Shown here: piece after piece, positions 15,575-23,990 of the stretch
How positions within the stretch are numbered: the stretch's first letter is position 1
Layout of the letters: each line of letters starts with the position of its first letter
Assembly (NCBI RefSeq): GCF_037996765.1
Contig: NZ_JBBNAD010000004.1
Coordinates: 682,001 to 746,000 of the forward strand
Direction: 5' to 3'
Length of the DNA: 64,000 bases
From: Bdellovibrio sp. GT3
GTDB taxonomy: Bacteria; Bdellovibrionota; Bdellovibrionia; Bdellovibrionales; Bdellovibrionaceae
Notes under the pieces: generated by a model
What the model was told of the DNA's origin: nothing
The model's database searches: none
The model's input: only the letters and a program-made list of their open reading frames with translations
Program-made: the position numbers and the translations under genes

Positions 15575-17665
15575 ATGTTTTCGCAGCTTAAGAAGTATTT
15601 TCATCGATTTAAATTGTATAGACGCCGTGCCGACGTGCATGCCGACCTGGATGCCTTGCTGGGCTTTGCCTCCGATCAAAAAGAGCTTGAAGATCAGCTT
15701 CATTGGCTGGTCAGTCTTTTAAGATGGATTCGCTACGAGGGGCTGCTTTCTGACGGCTTTGAACATGATGCAGGCCATGTCGCTATTGCACGACTGCGCT
15801 ATGTATTGATGGTTTTGGATCGCAATCCGGAATGGAAGCGGGACGTTGCCGTCATTCTGCGTTCTGTGATTAAAAATGTCAGCGGTTTGGAACTTTATAC
15901 TGAGACAGGCCTTCCTCATGAAGTAGGTGTGATCGGGGAGTTCATGGATCGCATGATGATGAAGATCCTGCCAAGTCCCCCTTTGGATCACGAGCTGGGT
16001 TATCTGTTCTGGGAGCTGTTCCCAAGTGCGAAGGATCCGATTTGGATCGCCTCTATTGATCACGAGCTTTTTGCGAAACTAATTAATTTATTCAATTTCC
16101 ATGTCTCACCCGTGGAGTCCGATTGGAACCGCCTGGACCGTGATATGGAAGATGCCCTGATTTATCTGGGAATCCAGGTGCGTGCGATTGGTTTGTCGCC
16201 AGCCATTCGCCATCGTATGGATCGTCCTAATTTCCGGGATTCAGCGTTCTTTGGAATCGTTTCGGTTCTGGAAGAGTTCATCGAAGCCAATCAGTCAGGA
16301 CGCCCGGAAGTCTTTTTTGAAAAAGCCTCTCGCCTGCGCTTGATGGTGTGGGAGTGTCGCCGTGAACTGACTCAGGTGGATAAACACCTGGATGAGTTCG
16401 GTGTGAGTGTGAATCTGGTTTTCCAGATGACTCGCTTAAGAATTTATTTGCAACGTATCGACAGCCTTGTCGACATTCTGATCACTGACGTGCCGGATGC
16501 GCGCAAGGTGACAAGTTTCCTGGCAAGTCTGATTGAGGAAAATCATGACTTGCAAAGTGTCGGTGCGCTGCTGTCACAGAATATTAATTTGCTGGCGCAA
16601 AAAGTGGTCGAACGTGCCGCCGAAACGGGTGAGCACTATATCACGCGCACCAAGGAAGAATACCGCAGCATGGTTCAGGCCGCCGCTGGCGGTGGTTTCG
16701 TCACTGCGTTCACGGTTTATGTAAAAGCCGGAATTCTGGCGACGGGATTTTCTGAATTCATGATTGGTGTTTTGGCTTCGGCCAACTATGCGATCAGTTT
16801 CGTGGTCATTCATCTTGCCGGATTCACTCTTGGTACCAAACAGCCCGCAATGACAGGCCCGGCGTTGGCCGAGCAAATGCGGGATGTGGAAACTGAAGAG
16901 GGGATGGAGAGACTGGTTGATGAGATTGCCCATCTGATTCGCTCGCAAGTGGCGGCGGTCGGCGGGAATATTCTATTGGTGGTGCCGACCACGATGTTGA
17001 TGGACTCGATTGTGTTCCTGGCTTCCGGAAAACATATCATGGCGGAAGCCACTGCTTTGAAAGCGTTTACGTCAGTCGATATTTTTGGACCGGCGATCTT
17101 TTACGCAGCCTTCACGGGGATCTTGCTATGGGGTTCCAGCTTGTTTGCAGGGTGGGGAGACAACTGGTTTGCCTTGAACTCTTTGCGCACAACACTGGCG
17201 CGCAGCCCGACATTGATGACGATTTTTGGAAAAGTCGGTTCCCGTCGTATTGCGATGTTCTTTGAGAAAAATATTTCCGGCCTTCTGGGGAACATTTCGT
17301 TGGGTGTGTTGCTGGGACTGACTCCAGAGATTATGAAGTTCCTGGGGATCCCCTTGGATGTGCGTCACGTGACGTTGTCCTCAGGTGGGATGGGTGCTGC
17401 GATTCCAGTTCTGGGCGTGGACTTCCTGAAAACCTGGTTGTTCTGGAGAGCAGTCATTGGCGTCCTTATAATAGGTTTCTTTAACGTTTCAGTGAGTTTT
17501 GCCATGGCATTCCTGGTTGCGATTAAAGCACGTGGAGTGACTCCACCGACTCGTCGAGCGATTCGCAAGGCTGTTTTCCGCAGAGTCTTGCATCACCCGT
17601 TGAGTTTCCTTTTACCGGTAGGAAAAACGGTCCCGGAATCCTCTTCTGGCGGTCATTCGCACTGA
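15575..17665 (+). CDS. Gcr-type 'site-specific recombinase' family protein (PF10136), membrane protein
   Basis: About 696 residues from the ATG at 15575; a TTG at 15536 is an alternative. The full-length pattern (N-terminal helical region with LHWLVSLLRWIRYEGL, then DRPNFRDSAFFG) matches PF10136. The family name rests on old gonococcal work, and no tyrosine- or serine-recombinase catalytic motif is seen. Instead the second half has at least five strongly hydrophobic segments (for example FSEFMIGVLASANYAISFVV, VIGVLIIGFFNVSVSFAMAF), so it is an inner-membrane protein. It is divergent from the redoxin operon and monocistronic. Confidence 0.75.
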   Translation: MFSQLKKYFHRFKLYRRRADVHADLDALLGFASDQKELEDQLHWLVSLLRWIRYEGLLSDGFEHDAGHVAIARLRYVLMVLDRNPEWKRDVAVILRSVIKNVSGLELYTETGLPHEVGVIGEFMDRMMMKILPSPPLDHELGYLFWELFPSAKDPIWIASIDHELFAKLINLFNFHVSPVESDWNRLDRDMEDALIYLGIQVRAIGLSPAIRHRMDRPNFRDSAFFGIVSVLEEFIEANQSGRPEVFFEKASRLRLMVWECRRELTQVDKHLDEFGVSVNLVFQMTRLRIYLQRIDSLVDILITDVPDARKVTSFLASLIEENHDLQSVGALLSQNINLLAQKVVERAAETGEHYITRTKEEYRSMVQAAAGGGFVTAFTVYVKAGILATGFSEFMIGVLASANYAISFVVIHLAGFTLGTKQPAMTGPALAEQMRDVETEEGMERLVDEIAHLIRSQVAAVGGNILLVVPTTMLMDSIVFLASGKHIMAEATALKAFTSVDIFGPAIFYAAFTGILLWGSSLFAGWGDNWFALNSLRTTLARSPTLMTIFGKVGSRRIAMFFEKNISGLLGNISLGVLLGLTPEIMKFLGIPLDVRHVTLSSGGMGAAIPVLGVDFLKTWLFWRAVIGVLIIGFFNVSVSFAMAFLVAIKARGVTPPTRRAIRKAVFRRVLHHPLSFLLPVGKTVPESSSGGHSH

Positions 17666-18005
17666 TTTTCGTGCTGGTTTTTTGCTCATGAACAAACCAA
17701 AAACACCGCGGCGCATCAGTTGCGGTGTTTTAATTTTAAGCAGATATTCATACAAAAAATCATGGAATGTATAAGCAGTTCTAATACTTTCGTGCCGAGA
17801 TGTTCTATTTTTGAACTGGGGTGCCATTTTGGAACTGTCGCTGTGAGCTTAATATTTGACAGATAATTTCACTTTTTCTTCGGCAAAAAAAATTTTTAGG
17901 TGGTTCCAAAAGAGTACTTGATAAAATGTACAGCATGAAATGAACTCCCTCTCCATAAGGACTTAAAAAACTGAGTCCATGGAAAATACGGGGGGGGACC
18001 CACAC
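17666..18005. other. 340-base intergenic region before the subtilase gene
   Basis: After the terminator at 17700-17731 this stretch is AT-rich and carries no convincing ORF. Two weak sigma70-like promoters are possible near the end (TTGATA at 17918 with TGAACT at 17941, spacing 17; or TAAAAT at 17922). A GGACT/AGTCC hairpin (17959-17978) and a G8 tract (17990-17997) lie in the leader. Confidence 0.5.
17700..17731 (+). terminator. Terminator after Gcr-type gene
   Basis: AAAACACCGC and GCGGTGTTTT form a ten-pair stem with a 12-base loop; the 3' arm ends in T residues and AT-rich sequence. It lies about 35 bases after the Gcr-type gene stop. Confidence 0.75.
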
Positions 18006-19625
18006 ATGAAACTTAATTTGTTTTCATTAATATTGTCTCTGTTGGTAGCGACTTCTGCTCAAGCTGAGCGCGTGATCGTTATCATGAAAGACTCGCAATC
18101 TTTTCAAGCTGCTAACATGGCTTATAAAGTAAAAGGTTCTGGCGCTCTTAAAACTGGTCACGCTGTAGCGACGCCGGTAAACGCTGAAATCGAGCAAAGT
18201 CTTGAAAATCTGAATACATTGATCGTGAACGCGAAAGATGATTCCGAGATCGTAAAACTTCAGAACGATCCATCTGTAGCTTATGTTGAGAAGGAAGTTT
18301 TCCATCCAGCACCAGCTCCAGTTTCCGGTTGGTTGTCCACTCCAGTAAGAAACACTCCGACAGTTCCAGGTGCTAAAACTCCATGGGGTATCATGGCAGT
18401 TAAAGCTCCTCAAGCCTGGGCTAAAAACAATCAAGGTCAAGGCGCACGCGTTTTGGTTCTTGATACTGGTATTGATGCAAATCATCCATCTATCAAAGCT
18501 AACTTCGAAAGAGGTCAGGACTTCACAGGTGAATCTGATGGTTCTGATTTCACTGATACAATCGGTCACGGCACTCACTGTGCTGGAACTGTTGCCGGTG
18601 TATTGGATAACAACGGTTTCACAGGCGTAGCGCCGGGTGCAAAACTTTTGGCAGGCCGTGTTTGCTCTAAAGATGGTTGTTCCAACGCAGCTATCGCCGC
18701 TGGTATCAACTGGGGTATCTCTCAAAAAGTTGATGTTATCTCCATGTCTTTGGGTGGCGCATGGTCCACTCCGGGCGAAAGAGACGCTATTGCAAAAGCA
18801 GCTAAAGCAGGTCTTACTGTTGTAGCGGCTTCTGGTAATGACGGTAAAGGTCGTGTTTCTTACCCTGCAGCTCTTCCGACTGTTATCGCAGTTGGTGCTG
18901 TTGACAGCGATTTGAAGCGTGCTGAGTTCTCTCAATATGGTCCTGAGCTGGCAATCGTGGCTCCGGGCGTAGGTGTGGTTTCTTCTGTTCCTCAAGGTAC
19001 AGGTCGTGAGTCTTCTGTGAAAATCTCAGTTGATGGTAAAACGGCTCAAGTTAATTCCACAACTTTCCAAGGTGCACGTGAAGTATTGAAAGCTGAAACA
19101 AATGTTTTGGTTGAAGCGGGTCTTGGTAAAGCAGCTGATTTCCAAGGTAAAGACTTCAAAGGTAAGTACGCTTTGATCGGCCGTGGCGAAATCAACTTCG
19201 CTGAAAAAATCCAAAACGCTATCAAAGCGGGTGCAACTGGCGCAGTTATCTACAATAACGCTCCAGGTTTGATCCAAGGTGCTTTGACTGATGATGAAAC
19301 TGTCCTTCCAGTGGCTGTGTTCATGATCGAGCAAACTGTTGGTCAAAAAATCGTAGCTTCTTTGAAAGCCGGTACAGAAGTTAAAGCAACTCTACACACT
19401 GTTGCGACTGACTACGCTGATTTCCAAGGTACTTCCATGGCGACTCCACACGTTGCAGGTGTTGCGGCTCTAGTAAAAGCTGCAAACAAAAACCTAAACG
19501 GTGCACAAGTGAAACAAATCTTGCAAAGCACTGCAACTGCATTGGGTCCTAACTCCAACAACGAATACGGTGCGGGTGTTGTAAATGCTGAAGCCGCTGT
19601 AGCAGCTGCTCTTCAAGCAAAGTAA
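18006..19625 (+). CDS. Secreted subtilisin-family protease with I9 propeptide and PA insert
   Basis: 539 residues. A signal peptide (MKLNLFSLILSLLVATSAQA) precedes an inhibitor_I9-type propeptide (residues about 22-95) and an S8 catalytic domain with the full triad: Asp in VLDTGID, His in GHGTHCAG and Ser in GTSMATPHVAG. A protease-associated insert (YALIGRGEINFAEKI, GATGAVIYNNAPG) lies before the Ser block. Codons are strongly biased to GCT, GGT and AAA-type choices compared with neighbours, suggesting high expression. An in-frame upstream ATG at 17979 exists, but the signal peptide supports 18006. Likely an exported digestive protease. Confidence 0.93.
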   Translation: MKLNLFSLILSLLVATSAQAERVIVIMKDSQSFQAANMAYKVKGSGALKTGHAVATPVNAEIEQSLENLNTLIVNAKDDSEIVKLQNDPSVAYVEKEVFHPAPAPVSGWLSTPVRNTPTVPGAKTPWGIMAVKAPQAWAKNNQGQGARVLVLDTGIDANHPSIKANFERGQDFTGESDGSDFTDTIGHGTHCAGTVAGVLDNNGFTGVAPGAKLLAGRVCSKDGCSNAAIAAGINWGISQKVDVISMSLGGAWSTPGERDAIAKAAKAGLTVVAASGNDGKGRVSYPAALPTVIAVGAVDSDLKRAEFSQYGPELAIVAPGVGVVSSVPQGTGRESSVKISVDGKTAQVNSTTFQGAREVLKAETNVLVEAGLGKAADFQGKDFKGKYALIGRGEINFAEKIQNAIKAGATGAVIYNNAPGLIQGALTDDETVLPVAVFMIEQTVGQKIVASLKAGTEVKATLHTVATDYADFQGTSMATPHVAGVAALVKAANKNLNGAQVKQILQSTATALGPNSNNEYGAGVVNAEAAVAAALQAK

Positions 19626-19650
19626 TTAAATTTTTAAATTCAGTTACCTC

Positions 19651-19684
19651 AAAGGGCTCGCTTAATCAGCGGGCCCTTTTTTTT
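19651..19684 (+). terminator. Terminator after subtilase gene
   Basis: Eleven-pair stem AAAGGGCTCGC (19651-19661) / GCGGGCCCTTT (19669-19679) with a seven-base loop, running into TTTTTTTT. It ends the subtilase transcript about 25 bases after the stop. Confidence 0.9.
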
Positions 19685-19726
19685 CCGGGTTGCTTACCCA
19701 AACGGTACGGCGTACCATTTTAGGGT

Positions 19727-21934
19727 ATGCATAATCTTCCGGCTCTGATCAGTGATTTGGCTCTTATTCTTGGTACTGCGGGTATCGTTACACTTCTCTT
19801 TAAAAGATTGAATCAGCCGGTGGTGCTTGGATATCTGGTTGCAGGTTTTCTGATTGGCCCCAAGGTAGGGTTGGTGGGGACTGTGACCAGCACCGAAGGT
19901 GTGCAACTGTGGGCCGATATCGGTGTGATTTTTCTGTTGTTCGCTCTGGGGCTTGAGTTCAGCTTTAAAAAGTTATTCCGGGTGGGCGGATCTGCCAGTT
20001 TCACCGCACTCTTTGAAATCGGTGTCATGACCTTGATCGGATTCACCACGGGTAAACTGTTGGGCTGGGATCTGATGGACTGCCTTTTCCTGGGCGGCAT
20101 TCTGGCAATTTCTTCCACTTCCATTTCCATGCGCACCATTGAAGAGATGGGTTTCAAAAATATGAAATTCGTCAGTATCGTCATGGGCGTGCTGGTCATC
20201 GAGGATCTGGTTGCAGTATTGCTATTGGTATTCCTGACATCTATTGCTTTAACCCGTGAGTTTGCAGGAACCGACATGCTGTTGTCTTTCCTGAAACTGG
20301 CTTTCTATCTTTCACTGTGGTTTGTGGTGGGGATTTTCTGGCTGCCGACGGCCTTGAAGCGTTCGCAGAAGTTTTTGAACGAAGAGACCACGTTGGTGGT
20401 GGCAGTCGGGTTGTGTTTTGCGATGGTAGTCTTTGCCGTGAAGGTGGGATTCTCGGCAGCCCTGGGGGCCTTTATCACAGGATCAATCCTTGCTGAAACC
20501 ATCGAAGGCGAGCGTATTCATCACCTCGTCAACCCCATTAAAAACCTGTTCTCCGCCGTGTTCTTTATTTCCGTGGGGATGCTGATTGATCCGGATGTTA
20601 TTTCTTCTCACTGGCAGGTGATATTGCTGTTGTCCGTCCTTGTGATCCTGGGAAAAACCCTGGGAGTCACAGTGGGTGCATTGTTATCGGGTCAAACTTT
20701 GCGTTCCTCCTTGCAGACGGGGATGAGTCTGTCGCAAATCGGAGAGTTTTCGTTCATCATTGCGACCGTCGGTGTCGGTTTCAAAGTCGTGCGCCCGGAA
20801 TTATACCCGTTGGCGGTGTCTGTGAGTGTGGTCACGGCTTTCACGACACCTTTCATGATTCGTCTGGCTGACACTGTTTATCAGGTTCTGGAAAAGAAAA
20901 TGCCCGCTTCCATGATTGCATCACTGGACAGTTATAGCATGTTTTCCTCGGCCGTTGGCGCCCACAAAGAGAGCCGCGATCAGGTGCGTGCTTATATCTT
21001 TAAAATTTTTTTGAATGCCGTGATTGTGATCGGGGTGTTCCTGCTGATGGCGCGCGTGACCTTGCCTTATATGTTGAATCATCAGGTCGAGGAAGGTTCT
21101 GCGAAGTTCCTGACTTTGACTGCGACGTTGATTTTAAGTTCACCGTTTTTGTGGGCCTTGGCATTCGGTCGCACCAAGCAATTTGATAACCTGTTGGCCG
21201 AAGAACACCGTAAGACGTCGGATTATGTGTTCCTGATTTCCAGAATCACGGTGGCGGTGGGATTGGTGCTGGCGATGGTGGCGCAATTCGTACCATTGGG
21301 CTGGGCGCTGGGAATTACGGCGTGGATGGCGATTGTTGTCGGCTATGTGCTGTCGACAAAGCTGCGTACAGTTTATATGTGGTTTGAAAATCGTTTTCTA
21401 TCCAATCTGGCAGAAGACGCACATAAACCTGCCAGCAAAATGCAGCGGCAGGAACTCGCTCCATGGGATGCCCATTTGACCGAATTCAAAGTGCCCGCAG
21501 AGGCTACTTATGTGGGTATACCCTTGGCGTCGCTATCCATTCGCGAGCGTTTTGGTGTGACAGTGGCCTTGATTGAGCGGGGACGCTTGAAGATCATGGC
21601 TCCAGGGCGTGATGTCCTTTTGATGCCTTTTGATACGCTGTTTGTGATCGGAAATGATGATCAATTGGCGAAGTTCAAGGATTTCATTGAGCAAGTAAGC
21701 GACACTACGACAGCGGAGTCTGAACTGGAAGAGTACACCCTGGATAAGTATCTGGTCGACGATCAGTCTGAGTTTCTTAATAAGTCGATCCGTGAAAGCG
21801 GATTGCGCGAAAAAACTCACGGACTGGTGGTGGGTATCGAGCGCGAAGGTAAACGCATCCTCAACCCGGACTCTGCTGAAGTGATCAAACCCGGCGACCT
21901 TTTGTGGATCGTCGGCGACCGCCGATTAAGGTAG
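19727..21934 (+). CDS. CPA2 monovalent cation:proton antiporter with two C-terminal RCK-C domains
   Basis: A 735-residue antiporter. About 12 membrane segments of the Na/H exchanger type come first (VLGYLVAGFLIGPKVGLVG, DIGVIFLLFALGLEFSFKKL), then two more hydrophobic segments near 430-530. The cytosolic end holds two TrkA-C-like (RCK-C) modules: FKVPAEATYVGIPLASLSIRE...LFVIGNDDQL and YLVDDQSEFLNKSIRESGL...LWIVGDRR. Unlike the KefB-type protein at 6972 it has no NAD-binding RCK-N part, so regulation should differ. Its end overlaps the convergent aldehyde dehydrogenase by nine bases. Confidence 0.9.
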   Translation: MHNLPALISDLALILGTAGIVTLLFKRLNQPVVLGYLVAGFLIGPKVGLVGTVTSTEGVQLWADIGVIFLLFALGLEFSFKKLFRVGGSASFTALFEIGVMTLIGFTTGKLLGWDLMDCLFLGGILAISSTSISMRTIEEMGFKNMKFVSIVMGVLVIEDLVAVLLLVFLTSIALTREFAGTDMLLSFLKLAFYLSLWFVVGIFWLPTALKRSQKFLNEETTLVVAVGLCFAMVVFAVKVGFSAALGAFITGSILAETIEGERIHHLVNPIKNLFSAVFFISVGMLIDPDVISSHWQVILLLSVLVILGKTLGVTVGALLSGQTLRSSLQTGMSLSQIGEFSFIIATVGVGFKVVRPELYPLAVSVSVVTAFTTPFMIRLADTVYQVLEKKMPASMIASLDSYSMFSSAVGAHKESRDQVRAYIFKIFLNAVIVIGVFLLMARVTLPYMLNHQVEEGSAKFLTLTATLILSSPFLWALAFGRTKQFDNLLAEEHRKTSDYVFLISRITVAVGLVLAMVAQFVPLGWALGITAWMAIVVGYVLSTKLRTVYMWFENRFLSNLAEDAHKPASKMQRQELAPWDAHLTEFKVPAEATYVGIPLASLSIRERFGVTVALIERGRLKIMAPGRDVLLMPFDTLFVIGNDDQLAKFKDFIEQVSDTTTAESELEEYTLDKYLVDDQSEFLNKSIRESGLREKTHGLVVGIEREGKRILNPDSAEVIKPGDLLWIVGDRRLR

Positions 21935-23326
21935 CTTTAGGAGATTCTTTACCAGCTTTAATTTTCCCTCGTTGTAGGGTGGGTAAAGAAGTTTGATCGC
22001 TTTACCGCCCCAGCCTTGCTTGAAGATGGCTTTCTTGTGCGAGAAGGCCTCCATCCCGAATTCCCCGTGATAGGAACCCAGGCCGCTGGCACCCACGCCA
22101 CCAAAGGGCAGGTGGGGATTCATTAATGAAATCAGAGAGTCGTTGATTGAAAGGGAGCCTGAGCTGGTTTCCTTGGTGATCTTTTTGATGTTGAAGCTGG
22201 AATTCGAATAAAGGTAAATCATCAACGGCTTCGGGTGATAATTGACGTAGGTGACGACTTCCTGCAGATCTTTAAAAGTCAGGATTGGCAATACCGGTCC
22301 GAAAATCTCCTGACTCATGATTTCGCTTCCAGGCTCGACCTTATCCAAAAGTGTGGGTGCCACATAGCGGCTCTCCACATCCACTTCACCGCCACACAGA
22401 AGGCTTGAATTGTTGGCCAGAGCATTTTCCAAAAGCCCCTTCAGGCGCACCGTGTGTTTGGTGTTGATGATTCTTGCAAAGCTGTTTGAGGTTTTCTGTG
22501 CTTCTTTATCTTTGCCGAAACTGTTTTCGATTTCCTTTTCAAGCAGTCTGACAAAGTGATTGTGGACATCGGCTTGAACGAATAGATAGTCCGGGGCGAT
22601 GCACGTTTGCCCGGCGTTAAAGAATTTGGCCCAGACGATTTTCTTAGCGGCTTCCTGCAGGTTCGCGCTGTTGTCGACAATCGTCGGTGACTTACCACCC
22701 AGCTCCAGTGTCACCCGTGCCAGATGTTCTGAGGCTCCGCGCATAATGATTTTTCCAACGGCGGTGCTGCCCGTGAAAAACACATGGTCGAAGGGGTGTT
22801 TTAAAAGTTCCGTGGTGGTTTCCGGACCACCTTCGATCACAGAAACCTGGTTGGTCTTAAAAGTTTTAGCCAGGAGCGAGTGCAGAATGCGACTGCATTT
22901 CGGAGCAAACTCCGAGGGTTTGATGGTGATACCATTCCCTGCCGCCAGGGCTGAAACCAAAGGCGAGAGGGTCAGATAAATAGGGTAATTCCAAGGAGAA
23001 ATAATCAGGCAGGCACCCAGCGGTTCCAGGCGAGTGTAGCTGGATGAAGTCAGCAGAAGTGCGGGAGTTTTAACCCGGCGTTGTTTCATCCATTTTTTGA
23101 TATTCTTTTTGGCGAAGCGAACTTCTTTCAACAAGGGAAGGATCTCGGACAGCATCGCTTCCACTTCGGGCTTTTTGAAATCCTCATAGAGTGCCTGACA
23201 GAGCTCTGATTGATGATCCAAAATCGCCTGTTCAAGTTTTTCAATGTGTTCCAGGCGAGTGAGGGGATTGTCGTTGCGGGAGTGAGTGGCGAAGTCTTTT
23301 TGGTGCATCACGAGTTGTTCAATCAT
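21926..23326 (-). CDS. Aldehyde dehydrogenase, class 3 / coniferyl-aldehyde type
   Basis: A 466-residue NAD(P)-dependent aldehyde dehydrogenase. The catalytic Cys is in FFNAGQTCIAPDY and the general base Glu in TLELGGKSPTIV; SPWNYPIYLTLSPL and the KPSEFAPKCS strand bind the cofactor. The C-terminus (LLYPPYNEGKLKLVKNLLKL) matches the class 3 pattern of enzymes that oxidise medium and long-chain or aromatic aldehydes. It may clear lipid-derived aldehydes. Monocistronic, converging with and slightly overlapping the antiporter gene. Confidence 0.92.
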   Translation of the reverse strand: MIEQLVMHQKDFATHSRNDNPLTRLEHIEKLEQAILDHQSELCQALYEDFKKPEVEAMLSEILPLLKEVRFAKKNIKKWMKQRRVKTPALLLTSSSYTRLEPLGACLIISPWNYPIYLTLSPLVSALAAGNGITIKPSEFAPKCSRILHSLLAKTFKTNQVSVIEGGPETTTELLKHPFDHVFFTGSTAVGKIIMRGASEHLARVTLELGGKSPTIVDNSANLQEAAKKIVWAKFFNAGQTCIAPDYLFVQADVHNHFVRLLEKEIENSFGKDKEAQKTSNSFARIINTKHTVRLKGLLENALANNSSLLCGGEVDVESRYVAPTLLDKVEPGSEIMSQEIFGPVLPILTFKDLQEVVTYVNYHPKPLMIYLYSNSSFNIKKITKETSSGSLSINDSLISLMNPHLPFGGVGASGLGSYHGEFGMEAFSHKKAIFKQGWGGKAIKLLYPPYNEGKLKLVKNLLKLP

Positions 23327-23379
23327 GCTTTAAGCTTAGGGAAAGGATCTCAGTTCGTAAAGCAATGGATGTATGAAAA

Positions 23380-23409
23380 CAAAAAAAGGGGGAGCACCTG
23401 CTCCCCCTG
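23380..23409 (-). terminator. Strong terminator for the microprotein gene
   Basis: On the minus strand GGGGGAGCA and TGCTCCCCC form nine pairs around a two-base loop, followed by a run of seven T residues (complement of the A-tract at 23380-23386). It lies about 50 bases past the stop of the 36-residue ORF and points the same way. Confidence 0.85.
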
Positions 23410-23459
23410 GATCTTGAAGGGAACCACCAAACCTTCATGATCCTCAAAAAAATTTTAAA

Positions 23460-23570
23460 TTACTTTCTAGACCTCACTCGCTCTGGCCGGCGGGCCATCG
23501 TGAGCCACAGGGTGTATAAGACAACTCCTGAGTAAAAGAGGCAGAAAACTGCGACTTCTTTCAATTCCAT
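23460..23570 (-). CDS. 36-residue single-pass membrane microprotein
   Basis: A short ORF with excellent expression signals: an AAGGAGG ribosome site eight bases before the ATG and a strong terminator downstream. The product starts MELKEVAVFCLFYSGVV, continues through a hydrophobic stretch to LYTLWLTMA, and ends with seven basic residues in the last eleven (ARRPERVRSRK). That is one transmembrane helix with a basic cytosolic tail. In-frame upstream ATGs (adding 6 or 22 residues) have poorer sites. No known family is recognised. It lies alone between an aldehyde dehydrogenase and an outer-membrane gene. Confidence 0.65.
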   Translation of the reverse strand: MELKEVAVFCLFYSGVVLYTLWLTMARRPERVRSRK

Positions 23571-23990
23571 TTTTCGTACCTCCTTCATGAGATCCTTGTT
23601 TTGTGAGGGTATCAGCTGGCCTTCCTTGGCCTTCATCCCCCTCTAGAGCATCCATGCTCTGTTGTAAGTAAGACGATCTGCTCCCTGACAGGGGTTAATC
23701 GGAAAATAAAAAATTTTAAAAGTGGTTTGAGAATGCTGGTTAAGCGATTGTTTTGACTGGCAAAACCTGACTAAATATTTTTATTTGGAGGGCGTCGCGT
23801 GAATGGCAACTGAGAATTATAAGTCCCCCGAATGCAATACTGCGTGGCGGAATTTCGGCCTATTGGAATAGATTCTATTTGAGACTGGTTATTAGGGAGG
23901 TTTAGTTTATTCTCCCGTAAGCATCATCTATTTCGATGGACAGGGTCTTTAATTTTTAATAGCAAACATGACTCTAACAGAGGTGATTGC
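23571..23990. other. 420-base divergent intergenic region
   Basis: This is the space between the minus-strand microprotein gene and the plus-strand outer-membrane gene. It holds the microprotein's ribosome site, the 16-base palindrome and AT-rich sequence. Frames extending the microprotein upstream exist, but no separate gene, RNA or repeat is convincing. Confidence 0.5.
23645..23660. promoter_or_regulatory. 16-base palindrome upstream of microprotein gene
   Basis: AGAGCATCCATGCTCT: arms AGAGCAT and ATGCTCT around a two-base centre. It lies 75 bases upstream of the microprotein start, where an operator or a leader hairpin would sit. Confidence 0.4.

Noticed and set aside
18027-18995. 322-residue minus-strand open frame inside the subtilase gene
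   Set aside because: It is exactly antisense to a well-supported protease, with Ser/Arg/Thr-rich low-sense composition, no ribosome site and no domain. It arises from the biased codons of the protease.
23467-23655. 62-residue minus-strand frame overlapping the microprotein
   Set aside because: It is out of frame with the microprotein, which has the stronger ribosome site and a sensible membrane helix.
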